Source: Datisca glomerata
Taxonomy: Eukaryota; Streptophyta; Magnoliopsida; Cucurbitales; Datiscaceae
Assembly (NCBI GenBank): GCA_003255025.1
Contig: QANY01004990.1
Coordinates: forward strand, 558,001 to 622,000
Reading direction: 5' to 3'
DNA: 64,000 nt
Shown here: one piece after another, positions 1 to 10,627 of the stretch
How the letters are laid out: every line of letters starts with the position of its first letter
Numbering within the stretch: the stretch's first letter is position 1
Program-made: the position numbers and the translations under genes
The notes under the pieces: generated by a model
The model's input: the letters and a program-made list of their open reading frames with translations, nothing else
The model's database searches: none
Told to the model about the DNA's origin: nothing

Positions 1-610
1 AACACTTGAATATTTTCAAGCATGCTATTATAAGAAATGGCTTAGTTCTTTCTACTAGCAAAATTTTAATATTTCAAACTGCAGTCAAATTTTTAGGTCA
101 TAATATTTCCAATGGAACTATTATCCCTATTAACCGAAGTATTGGATTTGCTTCTAAATTTCCAGATGAAATAAAAGATAAGACTCAATTGTAGAGATTT
201 CTTTGTAGTCTAAATTATATTCAAGACTTTTATCCACAGATAACACATGATACTTCTATTTTGTATAACAGACTTAAGAAAAATCTTACTCCGTGGACAA
301 CATAACATACTTTAGTTGTAAAGAAAATTAAAGAAAAAATTAAACAACTATATTGTTTATCTTTACCCAATCTAATTGGCAGAAAATTGTAGAAACAGAT
401 GCTTCCAATCTAGGTTATGGTGGTATTCTGAAACATGTAAACTCTCATAAACAAAAGAAGAACTCTTAAGGTTCACTTCAGGCCGAAATAGTATGACACA
501 CCAGCAAGATGCCATTTTTTGGCCAACAGAATTCCCTAGTGTTTAAAAGGCCAATACTCATAAAAGTACTAAGGATATCCTTTTAACACCAGAACAATAT
601 ATTTCTAACA
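1..610 (+). pseudogene. Endogenous pararetrovirus fragment A (RT/RNase H to capsid junction), broken
   Basis: Conceptual translation in shifting frames matches the C-terminal part of a Caulimoviridae reverse transcriptase and the start of RNase H. The clearest stretch is 6-194, a thumb-type segment that ends at a stop. From about 460 the reading resumes in a region resembling the polyprotein downstream of RNase H, so most of RNase H is missing. Stops and frame changes show it cannot be expressed. The petuvirus/florendovirus-like affinity is an inference from the order of conserved blocks. It is repeated in inverted orientation by the next feature. Confidence 0.72.
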
Positions 611-624
611 GTATTTCTGAAGAG

Positions 625-2230
625 AACTTTCTCTTCAATTTTCATGTTTGGAAGCATCTATATTGGAATACCACCATAACCTAGATTGGAAGCATTTATT
701 TCTACAATTTTCTGCCAATTAGGATTGGGCAAAGATAAACAATATAGTTGTTTTATTTTTTCTTTAATTTTTTTTACAGCTAAAGTATGTTCTGTTGTCC
801 ACGGTGTAAGATTTTTCTTAAGTCTGTTATACAAAATAGAAGTATCATGTGCTATCTGTGGATAAAAGTCTCGAATATAATTTAGACTACCAAGAAATCT
901 CTACAATTGAGTCCTATCTTTTATTTCATCTGAAAATTTAGAACCAAATTCAATACTTCGATTAATAGAAATAATAGTTCCATTGGAAATATTATGGCCT
1001 AAAAATCTGACTGCAGTTTGAAATACTTAAATTTTGCTAGTAGAAAGAACTAAACCATTTCTTATAATAACATGTTTGGAAATATTCAATTGTTTGATAT
1101 ACTGATCTATAGAGGATGAAAATATTAAAATATCATCTATATAACAAATAATAAATCAATATAAAAGTTAAATATATCATTCATAATATGCTGAAATTCA
1201 GAAGGACCATTTTTACTCTGAATGTTAAGACATTCCATTCATAATGGCCAAAAGGCACTGTAAAAGCAGTTTTGTACCTATCGTGTTCGCTTATTTGTAT
1301 TTTCCAAAATTCAGACCTTAAATCAAATTTTGAAAAAATTACTGAGTCATAAGTCTGTCTAACAGATCTTTCTTATTCGGTATAGGATACCTTATCCATT
1401 GTAAAGCATCATTCAACGGCTTATAATTGATCACTAAGTAGGTGATCCTCTTTCAATCTCAGCATTTTTATTAACATAAAATGCAGTACAACTCCAAAGA
1501 GATTTACTGGGTCTAATTAATTATTTAATAAAAATTCTATTTCTGTTTTACATATCTCTAAATATTCATTCTTCATTTGGCTGGGTCTAGATTTAGTAGG
1601 AATATTTATTTCATTAAAATCCTGATTATAAGGTAGGGATATGATATGTTTCTTTCTATCCCAAAAAATATTAGGGATGCCACTAGAGATTTTTGTTCTA
1701 AACTCGTGCAGAATAGTCTTTATCTTATTCTGTATTGTAAGTTGTCGAATACGTTGATCAATAGTAAGAAATTAAATTTCTTTTTGTATGAAATTTAACT
1801 GATTAATCTTATTCTCAGATCCATTAGATCATATGAGTTCAGAAATAGATTGTCTAGAAGATTCGGGAATATCAACTTTATACGAAGGAATACTTCTGTT
1901 GCTTATACTAGAAAGGCTTCTAGTTAAAGGTTTCTGAAAATGAAGATAAACATTACCTGCTTTTGAATGACATCTTTAATAGATTCTCTCATTATAGGTC
2001 TGGTTGGAACGACATTAGAAATTTGCCACGTTTGAGGAAAAGTACTATCAGCCCAGGGTATCATACGAGGAATAGCCACACGGGTGTATAGTAGCGGAAG
2101 AAGAAAAGAGGTAGAAAGAATTAGCATAATAGATATTCATAGTAATTTTAAGATTTTAATAGGAGCATTTATGATTTTACTCATGAAATGGCGACGATGA
2201 GCCTTGGATTTAGATTCCTAATCCTAGTTT
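625..2230 (-). pseudogene. Endogenous pararetrovirus fragment B (movement protein end to RT), inverted and broken
   Basis: On the minus strand, reading from about 2230 down to 625, one meets the end of a movement-protein region (open part 2127-1924), a spacer, a protease/RT junction near 1700-1560, and RT blocks that continue to the segment also found in fragment A. Positions about 1090-660 are the reverse complement of about 10-430, with small differences. Several stops and frame changes interrupt it. Gene order agrees with single-polyprotein plant pararetroviruses. It is an old integrated copy with no intact gene. Confidence 0.72.
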
Positions 2231-2256
2231 TTAACAAGAACTAGTCAAGCATCATA

Positions 2257-2295
2257 TGTGTGTGTGTATATATATATATATGTGTGTGTGTGTGT
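2257..2295. repeat. TG/TA microsatellite
   Basis: An alternating TG then TA then TG dinucleotide run is visible directly. It sits just outside the pararetrovirus block. Confidence 0.85.
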
Positions 2296-2910
2296 ATTAA
2301 AACATATATGTATGTATTGTATAATATATAACACATATTACACACATATGTGTATATTTGTTATTACAATTGTGTATATATCTACAAACGAGATTTTCAA
2401 AGGTTTTAAAATTTTTTGAGAAAAAATTAGGAGAGGTGAGGGAGGTTTTTCAAAATTTTTGGGATAGTTGAGTGAGAAATCTGAAATTATGGGAGAGAAG
2501 AGAGATTTTTTTTTGAAATATTTTATGAAAGAGGAGAGAAGATTATATTGGGTGGGAGAGGAATTTTTGGAGAAAAAAGAGAGAAAATAATTGGAGGTGA
2601 TAGAAATTAAATTTTTAGATAAAAGAGAGTTCAGAGAGAAATAATAGTTTGAGGTATAATAATAATGGTTCTGCATTATTAAATATTTGAGTTCATTTAA
2701 AAATGATATATTTGAAATTTATTAATGATCTAAGAATTTTTGTATTAATTTTATATAATTTTTCACTATATATATAGAAAACTCTAAAAAAACATCAATT
2801 AATTTTTTTTATTTCGGTTCTCAACAAATCTAAACATATTAATCAATAGTTCAATCTTCTAAACAAAATCCTCCCGTTGAATCCTAACATAAGGACTAAG
2901 GAGATCCCGT
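2296..2910. other. AT-rich and purine-rich spacer without a recognised gene
   Basis: The stretch is rich in GAGA/AAATTT tracts on the plus strand. A minus-strand open frame at 2676-2338 is a low-complexity Ser/Phe/Lys/Asn translation with no recognisable domain, so it is not called. The distal promoter of the downstream peptidase gene may begin here. Confidence 0.5.
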
Positions 2911-2911
2911 T

Positions 2912-2976
2912 TTCATCTCGTATATGGGCCTAGTCTTTAGTTCATCTCGTATATGGGCCTAGTCTTTAGTTGGGCC
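2912..2976 (+). promoter_or_regulatory. Duplicated promoter block with three TGGGCC site II motifs
   Basis: A 29-bp unit (2912-2940) is repeated exactly at 2941-2969. Each copy holds TGGGCC (2925-2930 and 2954-2959), and a third TGGGCC follows at 2971-2976. TGGGCY site II elements are known TCP-factor sites that are common in promoters of plant genes for organellar proteins. The block lies about 510-575 bp upstream of the signal peptidase start codon. A role in driving that gene is inferred from position and motif type. Confidence 0.55.
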
Positions 2977-3043
2977 TGTTTGTTAGTCGTTGGTCAATAG
3001 CACAAACTATGAAATGCAAACTCTGACAGCTTTACAGCATTAG

Positions 3044-3082
<39 letters not shown>
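3044..3082. repeat. Poly-C homopolymer (39 nt)
   Basis: Thirty-nine consecutive C, then T, then more C and a GC-rich stretch. It lies between the site II block and the probable leader of the peptidase gene. Homopolymers this long are rare in AT-rich plant DNA and their length is error-prone in assemblies, so the exact count should not be trusted. Confidence 0.9.
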
Positions 3083-3085
<3 letters not shown>

Positions 3086-3189
3086 CCCGCGGGAAACTTA
3101 GGCAAGAAGGAAGTCCGCGGTCTCGTTTACATTCAATTCCATCCCTCTCCCTCTCTCTCTGAGGCGAGAGAAACTTACTCCTTTCTGCC

Positions 3190-3391
3190 ATGGCGATCAC
3201 AGCCGCCTTTTCCTTTTCTTTCTGACCCTCAATTTCTTAAACGCTAAATCCTGTACCTCTTTGATGTCTTACTCACCAATTGTGAAAATGAAAAACCCTG
3301 CTTGATCATTTTCTCATTTCGTCTACCAATTGGCTTCATACAATTTCCCCTTCGAATGATCAAAGTACGTTTGAAACCCTTCGAAGCTTGA
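3190..3391 (+). other. Three short upstream ORFs in the probable 5' leader of the peptidase gene
   Basis: Before the chosen start at 3486 there are ATG codons at 3190 (11 codons, stop at 3223), 3264 (13 codons, stop at 3303) and 3356 (11 codons, stop at 3389). If transcription starts upstream of 3190, all three would be scanned first and could lower translation. The transcription start is not visible, and a leader intron removing them cannot be excluded. Confidence 0.4.
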
Positions 3392-3485
3392 AGCTACAAC
3401 TCCCAACTTCTCTGTCCTCCCTGTTGTTCTTGTTTTGGGTTTATTTTTTGTTTGTCCATTTGAATTTCTGTGTGGAATCTTCGAA

Positions 3486-6400
3486 ATGAGTTTCTTGAGG
3501 CCCTCTGCATTGTACCAATTCCTCCCTTCGCTACGGTTGATGCCGTGCCAGAGTTGGGGGTTTCTTAGGTGGCCTGGTCTTGATGGGTTACTTAGGCTTT
3601 TGGTGGTTCTGCTTTTATGGTCGATGTTCTCAGAGATGAAGTTTATACCATCGTCTTCAATGTACCCAACGCTTCGTGTCGGAGATCGGATCATCGTAGA
3701 AAAGGTAAAAATAGTTATTAAATTCAAATGGGAGATTTTCTGCGCTGAATATTGGCCATTTGGATAATAGCTTTTGAATTTAAACTAATACATTTGAAGT
3801 ACGAGGCTAAAAAGTATGTATCCATTTCATTGGATTTAGAATTACTTTTGAATAGATATTTACATTACTGATTGAAAAAGAAAAAAAGAAGCTAATGGTA
3901 GCGCAATTGCCATTGCCCCTAGTCCATGATTCTAAATGTTGTAATGATCACACTAGTTACAAAGCAAAAGGATGATGATATATTTGAACTGTTCATTGTA
4001 TTAAAATGGGAGCCTAGGAAATATTGTAGGTATAGATATGGACAACCGGAATGTTGATTGTTTGAACACTTGGAAATTCTTGTTTTTTTTGTTTGGAGAG
4101 ACGTTTGTGAGTTGCATTCATCTTGTCTTGTAAGTTGGAACCGAATGTCTAATGTTGTAACTGACACTTCGTGGTGATGGTACACTTGACTGCACCAAAT
4201 CTATTCTCGATTACCAACCTGGTTTTTGGTGATATGAATATGTGTCACGTTTTCTACAATCCGTTTCCATTAGTGATTTCTTTCTTGGTGGTGTACCCTC
4301 ATCATCATAGTAAATCCATTAGCTGTTATATTTATATGGTATTCATCAAACAACAGCCAAAATAATTGGATACTTCTGTGAATATCGGTGCTAAAATGGT
4401 GTGAAAGATATCTACTTGAAAATGGCAGAATACGGTTAGGGCAAAGGTGATAGAAGGAAATGCATGGACAATTAGCATATAGAGATGTATACGTTGCATT
4501 CCTATGCATATATTAACTGTTCCCTGGGAACTCCAGAATCAATGCTCTCCTTCGACCTGAGGTTAAGGTTCAATTTGTATGCCTGTCTTCTATAAAATTT
4601 GTATATTGAATATTTTCTTTTTCTTATTCATTTTTTATAAGAGTTATGTATAGGCAATATCCAGAAGACATAACAGCATCCTTTCACTAACTTTGCTTTG
4701 AGTAATGCCTGATACTCACTTGTTTAAGCCACTTCTAATCATCATCACATTTGAAATTCTTTTTAAAGACTTACTTCAACATCATTCTTTATTAGGAGAT
4801 AGGTCTGGACCATAGCAGATAGCACTTTATCATTCTCTGACATCTAATAAAGTTATGTAATTTGATTGTTTCTGTTCCTTCTTTATCACAGAAGTAGCCT
4901 TCTTCATTAAGAAGGCATCTTATTTATACCTAGCTGCTACCTGACTTCACTGTGTCATTTGTGTGAGTTTTACTTTTCTTCTTATAACTTTTTTCTGATG
5001 TCTAGATATTGAATGTCGATAAACCTATGATGGTCATTCTTTGCACAGCAGATCCTATTCGCTTCTGATTTATTCAATGATCTCATGTAGCTATTGAAAT
5101 TATGATTATCTTCAAAACTAATGATATTATACTAAAATTTTCTATCATCATTACCTCAAACTTTTGCTAAACTTTGCTCTTGGTAAATTATCAGGCCTCT
5201 TATTACATCAGAAGTCCTGCGATACATGATATCGTAACATTCCGAGATCCTACACAGGTAAGATGATATATATATATCGAATTATATCTCTGATCTTCAT
5301 GCCTTTACTCAATTGTACTTCTCCACTGAGATCCTGTTGCTATTCTGGTTATGCTTGGCAGCAACCTGGAGATGGGGAAGATAATATATTTATAAAGAGA
5401 GTTGTTGCGAAATCTGGAGACTTGGTTGAGGTATTGTTGACACCACTCTTACTGCGGAGATAATATATTTATAAAGATAATATACTTATCTTTATTGGTT
5501 CAACATACACAATGTTTTAAAAACCACTAATCCGTTTTTTAATTTGCGAAAAATAGATTTGTGTTCTGATGCACAAATGCAACATTTAGGACTAGGTTAA
5601 ATGGAGATTTTGAACATCATTACATTTTTTCTATTGAGATTGAAAGTATTACTGTATAATTCTATCCGGTAATGCTCATTAAGTCATCCTTAATACCATG
5701 CAGATCCATCACGGACAGCTCTATGTCAACGGAATCGCTCAGAAGGAAGACTTCATTGCAGAGCGACCGAAGTACATAACAAGTTCAACTGTGAGTTTTT
5801 GTATTTGTTACTACTTGTATAAATTTTACTTTACAGCATTTTTCCATGTATGTATTAGTTCTTGAAGACTATTTGTTGAGTAGATGATGTGCATTAGTCG
5901 GCATCTAAAGCTATGGAATCCTATATATATGTATATTACTTGATCAGTACCAGGGAACTCCCGTGTTGTTGACCCCTGAACAACTTCATGGGTTCACCAC
6001 AGTACTTGGATTTTATTCCATTAGTTTGGAGATTCAAGTCTTTATTAAGAATTAGTTCGCAACATGCATGAAAATCTAATCGATTAAGCAATATAAAATA
6101 TAAAATATAAACAAACCATACAATGACCGGGACAAAGGGTTGTGATCCCGGGAGGGTGAGCTACATAAAAATTGAGGTTTATATATTACTTTTTTAATTG
6201 AGGTCTTTTCAAGTGTCCAATTTAAAGAATTAATTTACATTCTCTTCAACAAAATCAACTTAATTTTCCTGCATATATTATTTTTGTTTTACTTCAACGC
6301 ATGTTAAAGAATGTAAGACCTTAATGAATATTAGAATCTTGCTTATATTCCAATTAATTTATATGAAGTCCAAAAAAATAAATAACCAACAAGGTTAATT

Positions 6401-6876
6401 TAGTCTTAAATTTATTTATGAAGGGCTTTTACGAACTTTAAGTATAAATTATTAGGTTTAAACATAGGAAGACAAAAAAAATGTAAGGGCAAAAAAGAAA
6501 ATAAATAGTTTCTCCCCGTTTGTTCCATATATATATATATATATATAGAAGAATGAGTTGCAAAATTCGTTCTTCGTATCTGATCATAAATGTCTAAATT
6601 TGCAGTTGGTGCCTAAACGTCATGTTTACGTGTTGGGTGACAACCGTAATAACAGCTATGACTCTCATGTCTGGTTAGTGTTCTAAAAAGTCAGGCTAAC
6701 TGTGCCTTTTTGTTTCAATTTAACAACAATATGCATTCAATCATGAAGTTTTCTTTACGTTTCCTTGTCCTCACTGTTTCTTCTCTGTCATCTCTCTGGT
6801 TAATAGGGGACCCCTTCCCATGAAAAATATCGTCGGAAGATACGTTACGCGTTTTTATAGACCGACGAACCATTAA
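3486..6876 (+). CDS. Type I signal peptidase, plastid processing peptidase type
   Basis: Six exons at 3486-3704, 5195-5257, 5362-5430, 5704-5790, 6606-6673 and 6807-6876 (stop TAA) join in frame with GT-AG introns to give 191 aa. The family cleaves signal or thylakoid-transfer peptides with a Ser/Lys dyad while anchored in a membrane. Visible features: a hydrophobic anchor at about residues 35-48, the nucleophile motif SMYPT with Ser58, FIKRVV with the general base Lys106, and the C-terminal box [17 protein letters not shown] starting at Gly157. The last box reads like plant PLSP1. The start is the first in-frame ATG; the open frame extends upstream only to a TTG. The N-terminus is short and lacks an obvious long transit peptide, so plastid location is inferred. 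A mitochondrial or secretory role is possible. No damage is seen, so it is probably functional. Confidence 0.9.
5945..6006. repeat. Fold-back sequence in intron 4 of the peptidase gene
   Basis: The ends AGTACC and AGTACT are near inverted copies, and an inner stem TTGTT...AACAA flanks GACCCCTG. Related words (AGTACC, CACCAC) recur in a second hairpin at 7505-7628. It looks like the remnant of a small fold-back element. The function is unknown. Confidence 0.35.
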
Positions 6877-8262
6877 TTTGATGATGATTTGATATGGAGG
6901 AATCGACGTCTTCCTTAAGCTGTCCTCCTTAAGCTGTCCGTTCATTTGGGAAAATGCCAGGAGGCAGTGGGAAGTTGTGCAGGAACAATGCGTGGAAATA
7001 TATGCCGTTTGCATGTCCCTGGAACGTTGAAATTTATCATAAATATGTGACGTTTTGATATGTGGTTACACATTAAGAAAAAAAAATGAAGTTTTTAAGT
7101 TATTTTCTAGCTAATAGCGTGACATATAAGAGTTTCTAGTAGGAAACTAACGGAGAATTAAATATCTGAGGATGCTTTCACCATAGTATATGAAATCAGA
7201 GCTTACCGCAATGAGCACTGATAAAGAGAGAAAAAGTCGTAGTCTTAATGTCTGGCTGTAAGCTTCTGGTTTAAACAAAGTTCAGAAACATGTAGATGAA
7301 CTTCCTTGCTAGAGATGGAAAGCTTAAGCCTTTTATTGTCTGGTCTGTCAGCTCTGTATTGAACTTCTGTGCTCTTATCATTTGGCTTTCTGAATTGAAG
7401 TTTGGATGGTGTGCAAGCTATTGTTGATTTACCCTTTTTTTTAGATGCTATTGGTTTATTACATTTTTGGTTGTGAACGATACTATTAGTTTAGATAATT
7501 TTATGGTACTGGTGGTGTAACAGCGTGTCCTGTAACGGGGTGATTCGACCCTTGGATCACCTATTTACAGTCACATTTGGGTTGGGAATGATCCAAGGGT
7601 GTGATCCTCACCTCCGATATCAGTACCGTAAAAGTTGTCCTTTAATTTAATGTAAATTGCCAAATAACAATAATCTTGCAGTTTGACTATACCCCTGTCC
7701 TAATCATTTCTTTAAGCTAATTCTGTAATGGACTTGAAAGTCATTTGGTGAGTAAATTTTGTTAGTTTGAAACCTCTCCTAATAGAAATGTTTAATTCCC
7801 CTGGAAAAGTCTCATTTAATACAAAACCGTTTGAACTTGTTCTTGGAATAGTGAGATTTCATATTGAAAATTGAGACTTTTAGTTAAGAACCAAAACTTG
7901 ATATCACGAAATATGACGCGTCAATTTTTCATTAGAAAAGTGAAATGAGTTGAATAAAGAAACGATGCATAAATGGTTAATGCTTACAGCTGAAGTCAAA
8001 ATAGTACAGAAACCCTAGAGTCATGTTAGTCGTTAACAAGGAACGTTTCTCAATAATTTTAGAATGGCATTGGACTTCAAAGTCTCAAAGCTAAAATATG
8101 CTGATGATATAAGTTGACGTAATAGTTAAGTTCTAACACTTATATTAAAATCTTGAATTCGAGTATCAGTATGTTGTAATCCTAAAGAATTTGTAACTTT
8201 CATGAACAAAAAAGATAAAATCACCTAAAATCATGATTTTGGAGAAATGCATGTTTTGGGTA
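6877..8262. other. 3' flank of the peptidase gene, no further gene; hairpin at 7505-7628
   Basis: AT-rich DNA follows the stop codon and probably includes the 3' UTR. At 7505-7511 GGTACTG pairs with CAGTACC at about 7622-7628. Inside, ACCCTTGGATCA (near 7547) pairs with TGATCCAAGGGT (near 7590). The fold-back of about 125 bp could be a MITE relic. No coding exon was recognised. Confidence 0.45.
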
Positions 8263-8266
8263 ACGT

Positions 8267-8892
8267 CTGGGACGGATCTACTATAGGCCTAGGGGCACAT
8301 GTCCCCTAACCTCATAGTTTTGTTTTGTTATTTTTATATTTTCTATAGCAACTATTTCTATATTGTATTTAGTTTTAATTTGTAATGTGTCCGTTTTGGA
8401 TAATGACATGACCTATTGATTACGTGAGTCGTGTATTTTGTCCAAAATAGTAGTCTTGAGTTCACATCTCATTATTTCTAATTTGACAATGCACCTTACT
8501 TTTTTGCTATTTTTTTATGTACTAATATATTTTCACCTATTGATCCCTTTAATATTTATTTTATATAATTTCATTTTTATGAAAATATGTGAAATGTATT
8601 ATGTACTCACTTCAATTACATCTAAAAATATATGGGATGGTTATGTTTGGTTAAATTGGTATTCGCTCCAGGTCGCTACTAAATGGTAGTAAATGTAAAG
8701 GAAATTCTAAATCATCTATCTCCTTATGCACTCCTTATTACATTCATAAAAAAAATACTATTCCTAAGAATAAACATCAAACATTTCTAATAAATAAGTT
8801 TTTAAATATTATGATTAAAAAAAGTCATTTTGACCTTTCTTATGTCTAGATGGTACCCTACCTAAACTAAAATCATGGATCTATCACTGACT
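8267..8892. mobile_element. hAT-like non-autonomous element (MITE)
   Basis: The left end reads CTGGGACGGATCTA and the right end, in reverse complement, CAGTGATAGATCCA, a degenerate terminal inverted repeat. Flanks TAACGTCT (8261-8268) and TGACGTCT (8892-8899) match at 7 of 8 positions, as an 8-bp hAT target duplication would; exact borders are uncertain by a few bases. The interior is AT-rich with no transposase. The hydrophobic frame at 8438-8689 has no recognisable domain. A similar pair of ends occurs at 51952-52498. Confidence 0.4.
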
Positions 8893-8899
8893 GACGTCT

Positions 8900-10163
8900 C
8901 AAACGTTCGAGCTCCGAATGAGCGAACTCTGAATATTATATTTTATTTGATTTCTGTGTAAATGCTGGAAATGAATTTTCAAGAATAAAATCAACCTAAA
9001 ACAACTTCAAAAAAAAATTTGCTTGCAAAAAGAAAAGCTACATATAAAGGGTGCATGGCTTAACTCACCTAAAATTTTGACTTGCCACTTATTAAACATT
9101 AAGAGATTATCACAGAAACGAGAGGTTGTAAATGAGTTAGTTTGTCCACAAAATCACATCATGTAACGATTAGGCTAAAATAAATGTAATGAAAAAGAAT
9201 GAAATTGTACGTGAGAGAGCTGGTTGATTTCTTATATAGCACAAGTTATGAAGAGAGTAAGAGAGTGAGGAATTGTGACTTGGGAATAATACGCATGAAA
9301 GTAATAGCGTTCATGGTTTGGTTCAATACAATTCAATTTTTTATTAAAATTAAATCTAATTGAATCATGAATATATTAAAAATGAACCAAACCAAATTTC
9401 AAATCTACTTGGCCCCAATGTTGATTAATTTTTTAACATAACTAATAGTCTTTTAATAAAAGTACAACATAAAAAAAATTAAAAAAACGCATTATTGAAA
9501 CTAAAACTACAAGAAAATAAAGTTTTGGTTCGGCATGAATTTACCTAACTTCTGCTCGGTTCGGTTTAAAAGTTAGATGAAATTCTGAACCAAATTAAGA
9601 TTTTGATTTTTTTCAACTGAACTGTACAGATCACATACCAAAGAACCGACCGATATTAACAGCTTTCGCTAAATTTACAATAAATAATGTGCAATAATGA
9701 ATCAACTCCACTTCTTACTATCATTAGTTTTTTTTTCAGTTTTTGTAGTCATCTTCATTCCAAATCCATTTCATTAAATTCATTCAAACAAACACCACCT
9801 AATTAATGAGTGGTTTACTATCATTTTACAGTACTTTGGCTTTGGCTTATAGAGGTAAAAATAAACATAATTATGTGTTAGTTTTTTAATAACATTAAGA
9901 CATTGAACCTAAGAACCTATATTTTTTATATGTGAACATGCATAAAACCTGCACCATGCCACGGGAACGGAAAAAATCAACCAAGAGGTAGTGAGGAGAT
10001 CCCCGCGCAAGAATGAGAAGGAAGAGATCTGAGTCGCGAAAGAAGACCACATGGCTGCAACTGATTTAGCGACTAAAAGACTAGGGGATGAGACAGTTGA
10101 GAAAAATGTATGGAGTGAAAGGCCCCACACCTGACATAAGATCCGACAAGTATGAGTGTGATC
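8900..10163. other. AT-rich intergenic DNA, nothing recognised
   Basis: No exon, TE protein or clear repeat was seen. The final 200 bases are less AT-rich and contain a minus-strand open frame (10130-9909) without a recognised domain. It has no support as a gene and may be part of older transposon DNA. Confidence 0.45.
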
Positions 10164-10168
10164 TTATG

Positions 10169-10586
10169 TGTTAGAGCACAAGCTCATTTATGCCACCTAG
10201 ATAATGACAAGTGTAAACTTTATCGAAGACAACAACATTTTCCAACTTAACAAGATTCTCTCTCTTCCACTTCATTCTATGACAGCAACTCTCTCATTGG
10301 TCAAGAGAAGCAACCACTTCATAACAAACTTGCTACAAGGCACTCAATGATTGGAGCTCCTCCCTAGTCAATCACACTTGCTGTGAAGATCTGATTCCAT
10401 CATCACTCTCATGCTCCTCTCTCTCATGCAATAATTTTTTTATTTCGTCCTAACAGATTTTTCATTTTTTGTCCTCAACTTAACAGATTCTTCTATCCAT
10501 TCTTTGTATAAATATAGAATCATCTACCTTGTAATCTAAGCTAGAGTAATACATAAAAAATTATTTTACATCTCCTATATTTAACT
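10169..10586 (+). repeat. 5' LTR of the copia element
   Basis: Begins TGTTAGAGCACAAGC and ends just before the primer site. It aligns over its whole length with 14359-14774. A TATA-like TATAAATATAG lies near 10507, followed by an AT-rich polyadenylation-type region, as expected for U3/R/U5. Confidence 0.92.
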
Positions 10587-10599
10587 TGGTATCAAAGCC
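10587..10599 (+). promoter_or_regulatory. Primer binding site (initiator tRNA-Met type)
   Basis: TGGTATCAAAGCC follows the LTR directly. It differs by one base from the usual TGGTATCAGAGCC that is complementary to the 3' end of initiator tRNA-Met in copia elements. Confidence 0.85.
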
Positions 10600-10627
10600 A
10601 AATACCAGTCTGCATCAAGCTTTGTCA

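Noticed and set aside
2994..3200. Minus-strand open frame with a long glycine run
   Set aside because: The glycines come only from translating the poly-C homopolymer. There is no domain and it lies over the peptidase promoter and leader.
3435..3485. Upstream extension of the peptidase frame from a TTG codon
   Set aside because: TTG is not a usual plant start. The first in-frame ATG at 3486 gives a protein of normal family form.
8438..8689. Hydrophobic plus-strand open frame
   Set aside because: It lies inside a MITE-like AT-rich element and has no recognisable domain.
9909..10130. Minus-strand open frame of 73 codons
   Set aside because: No family, no exon structure and no promoter evidence.
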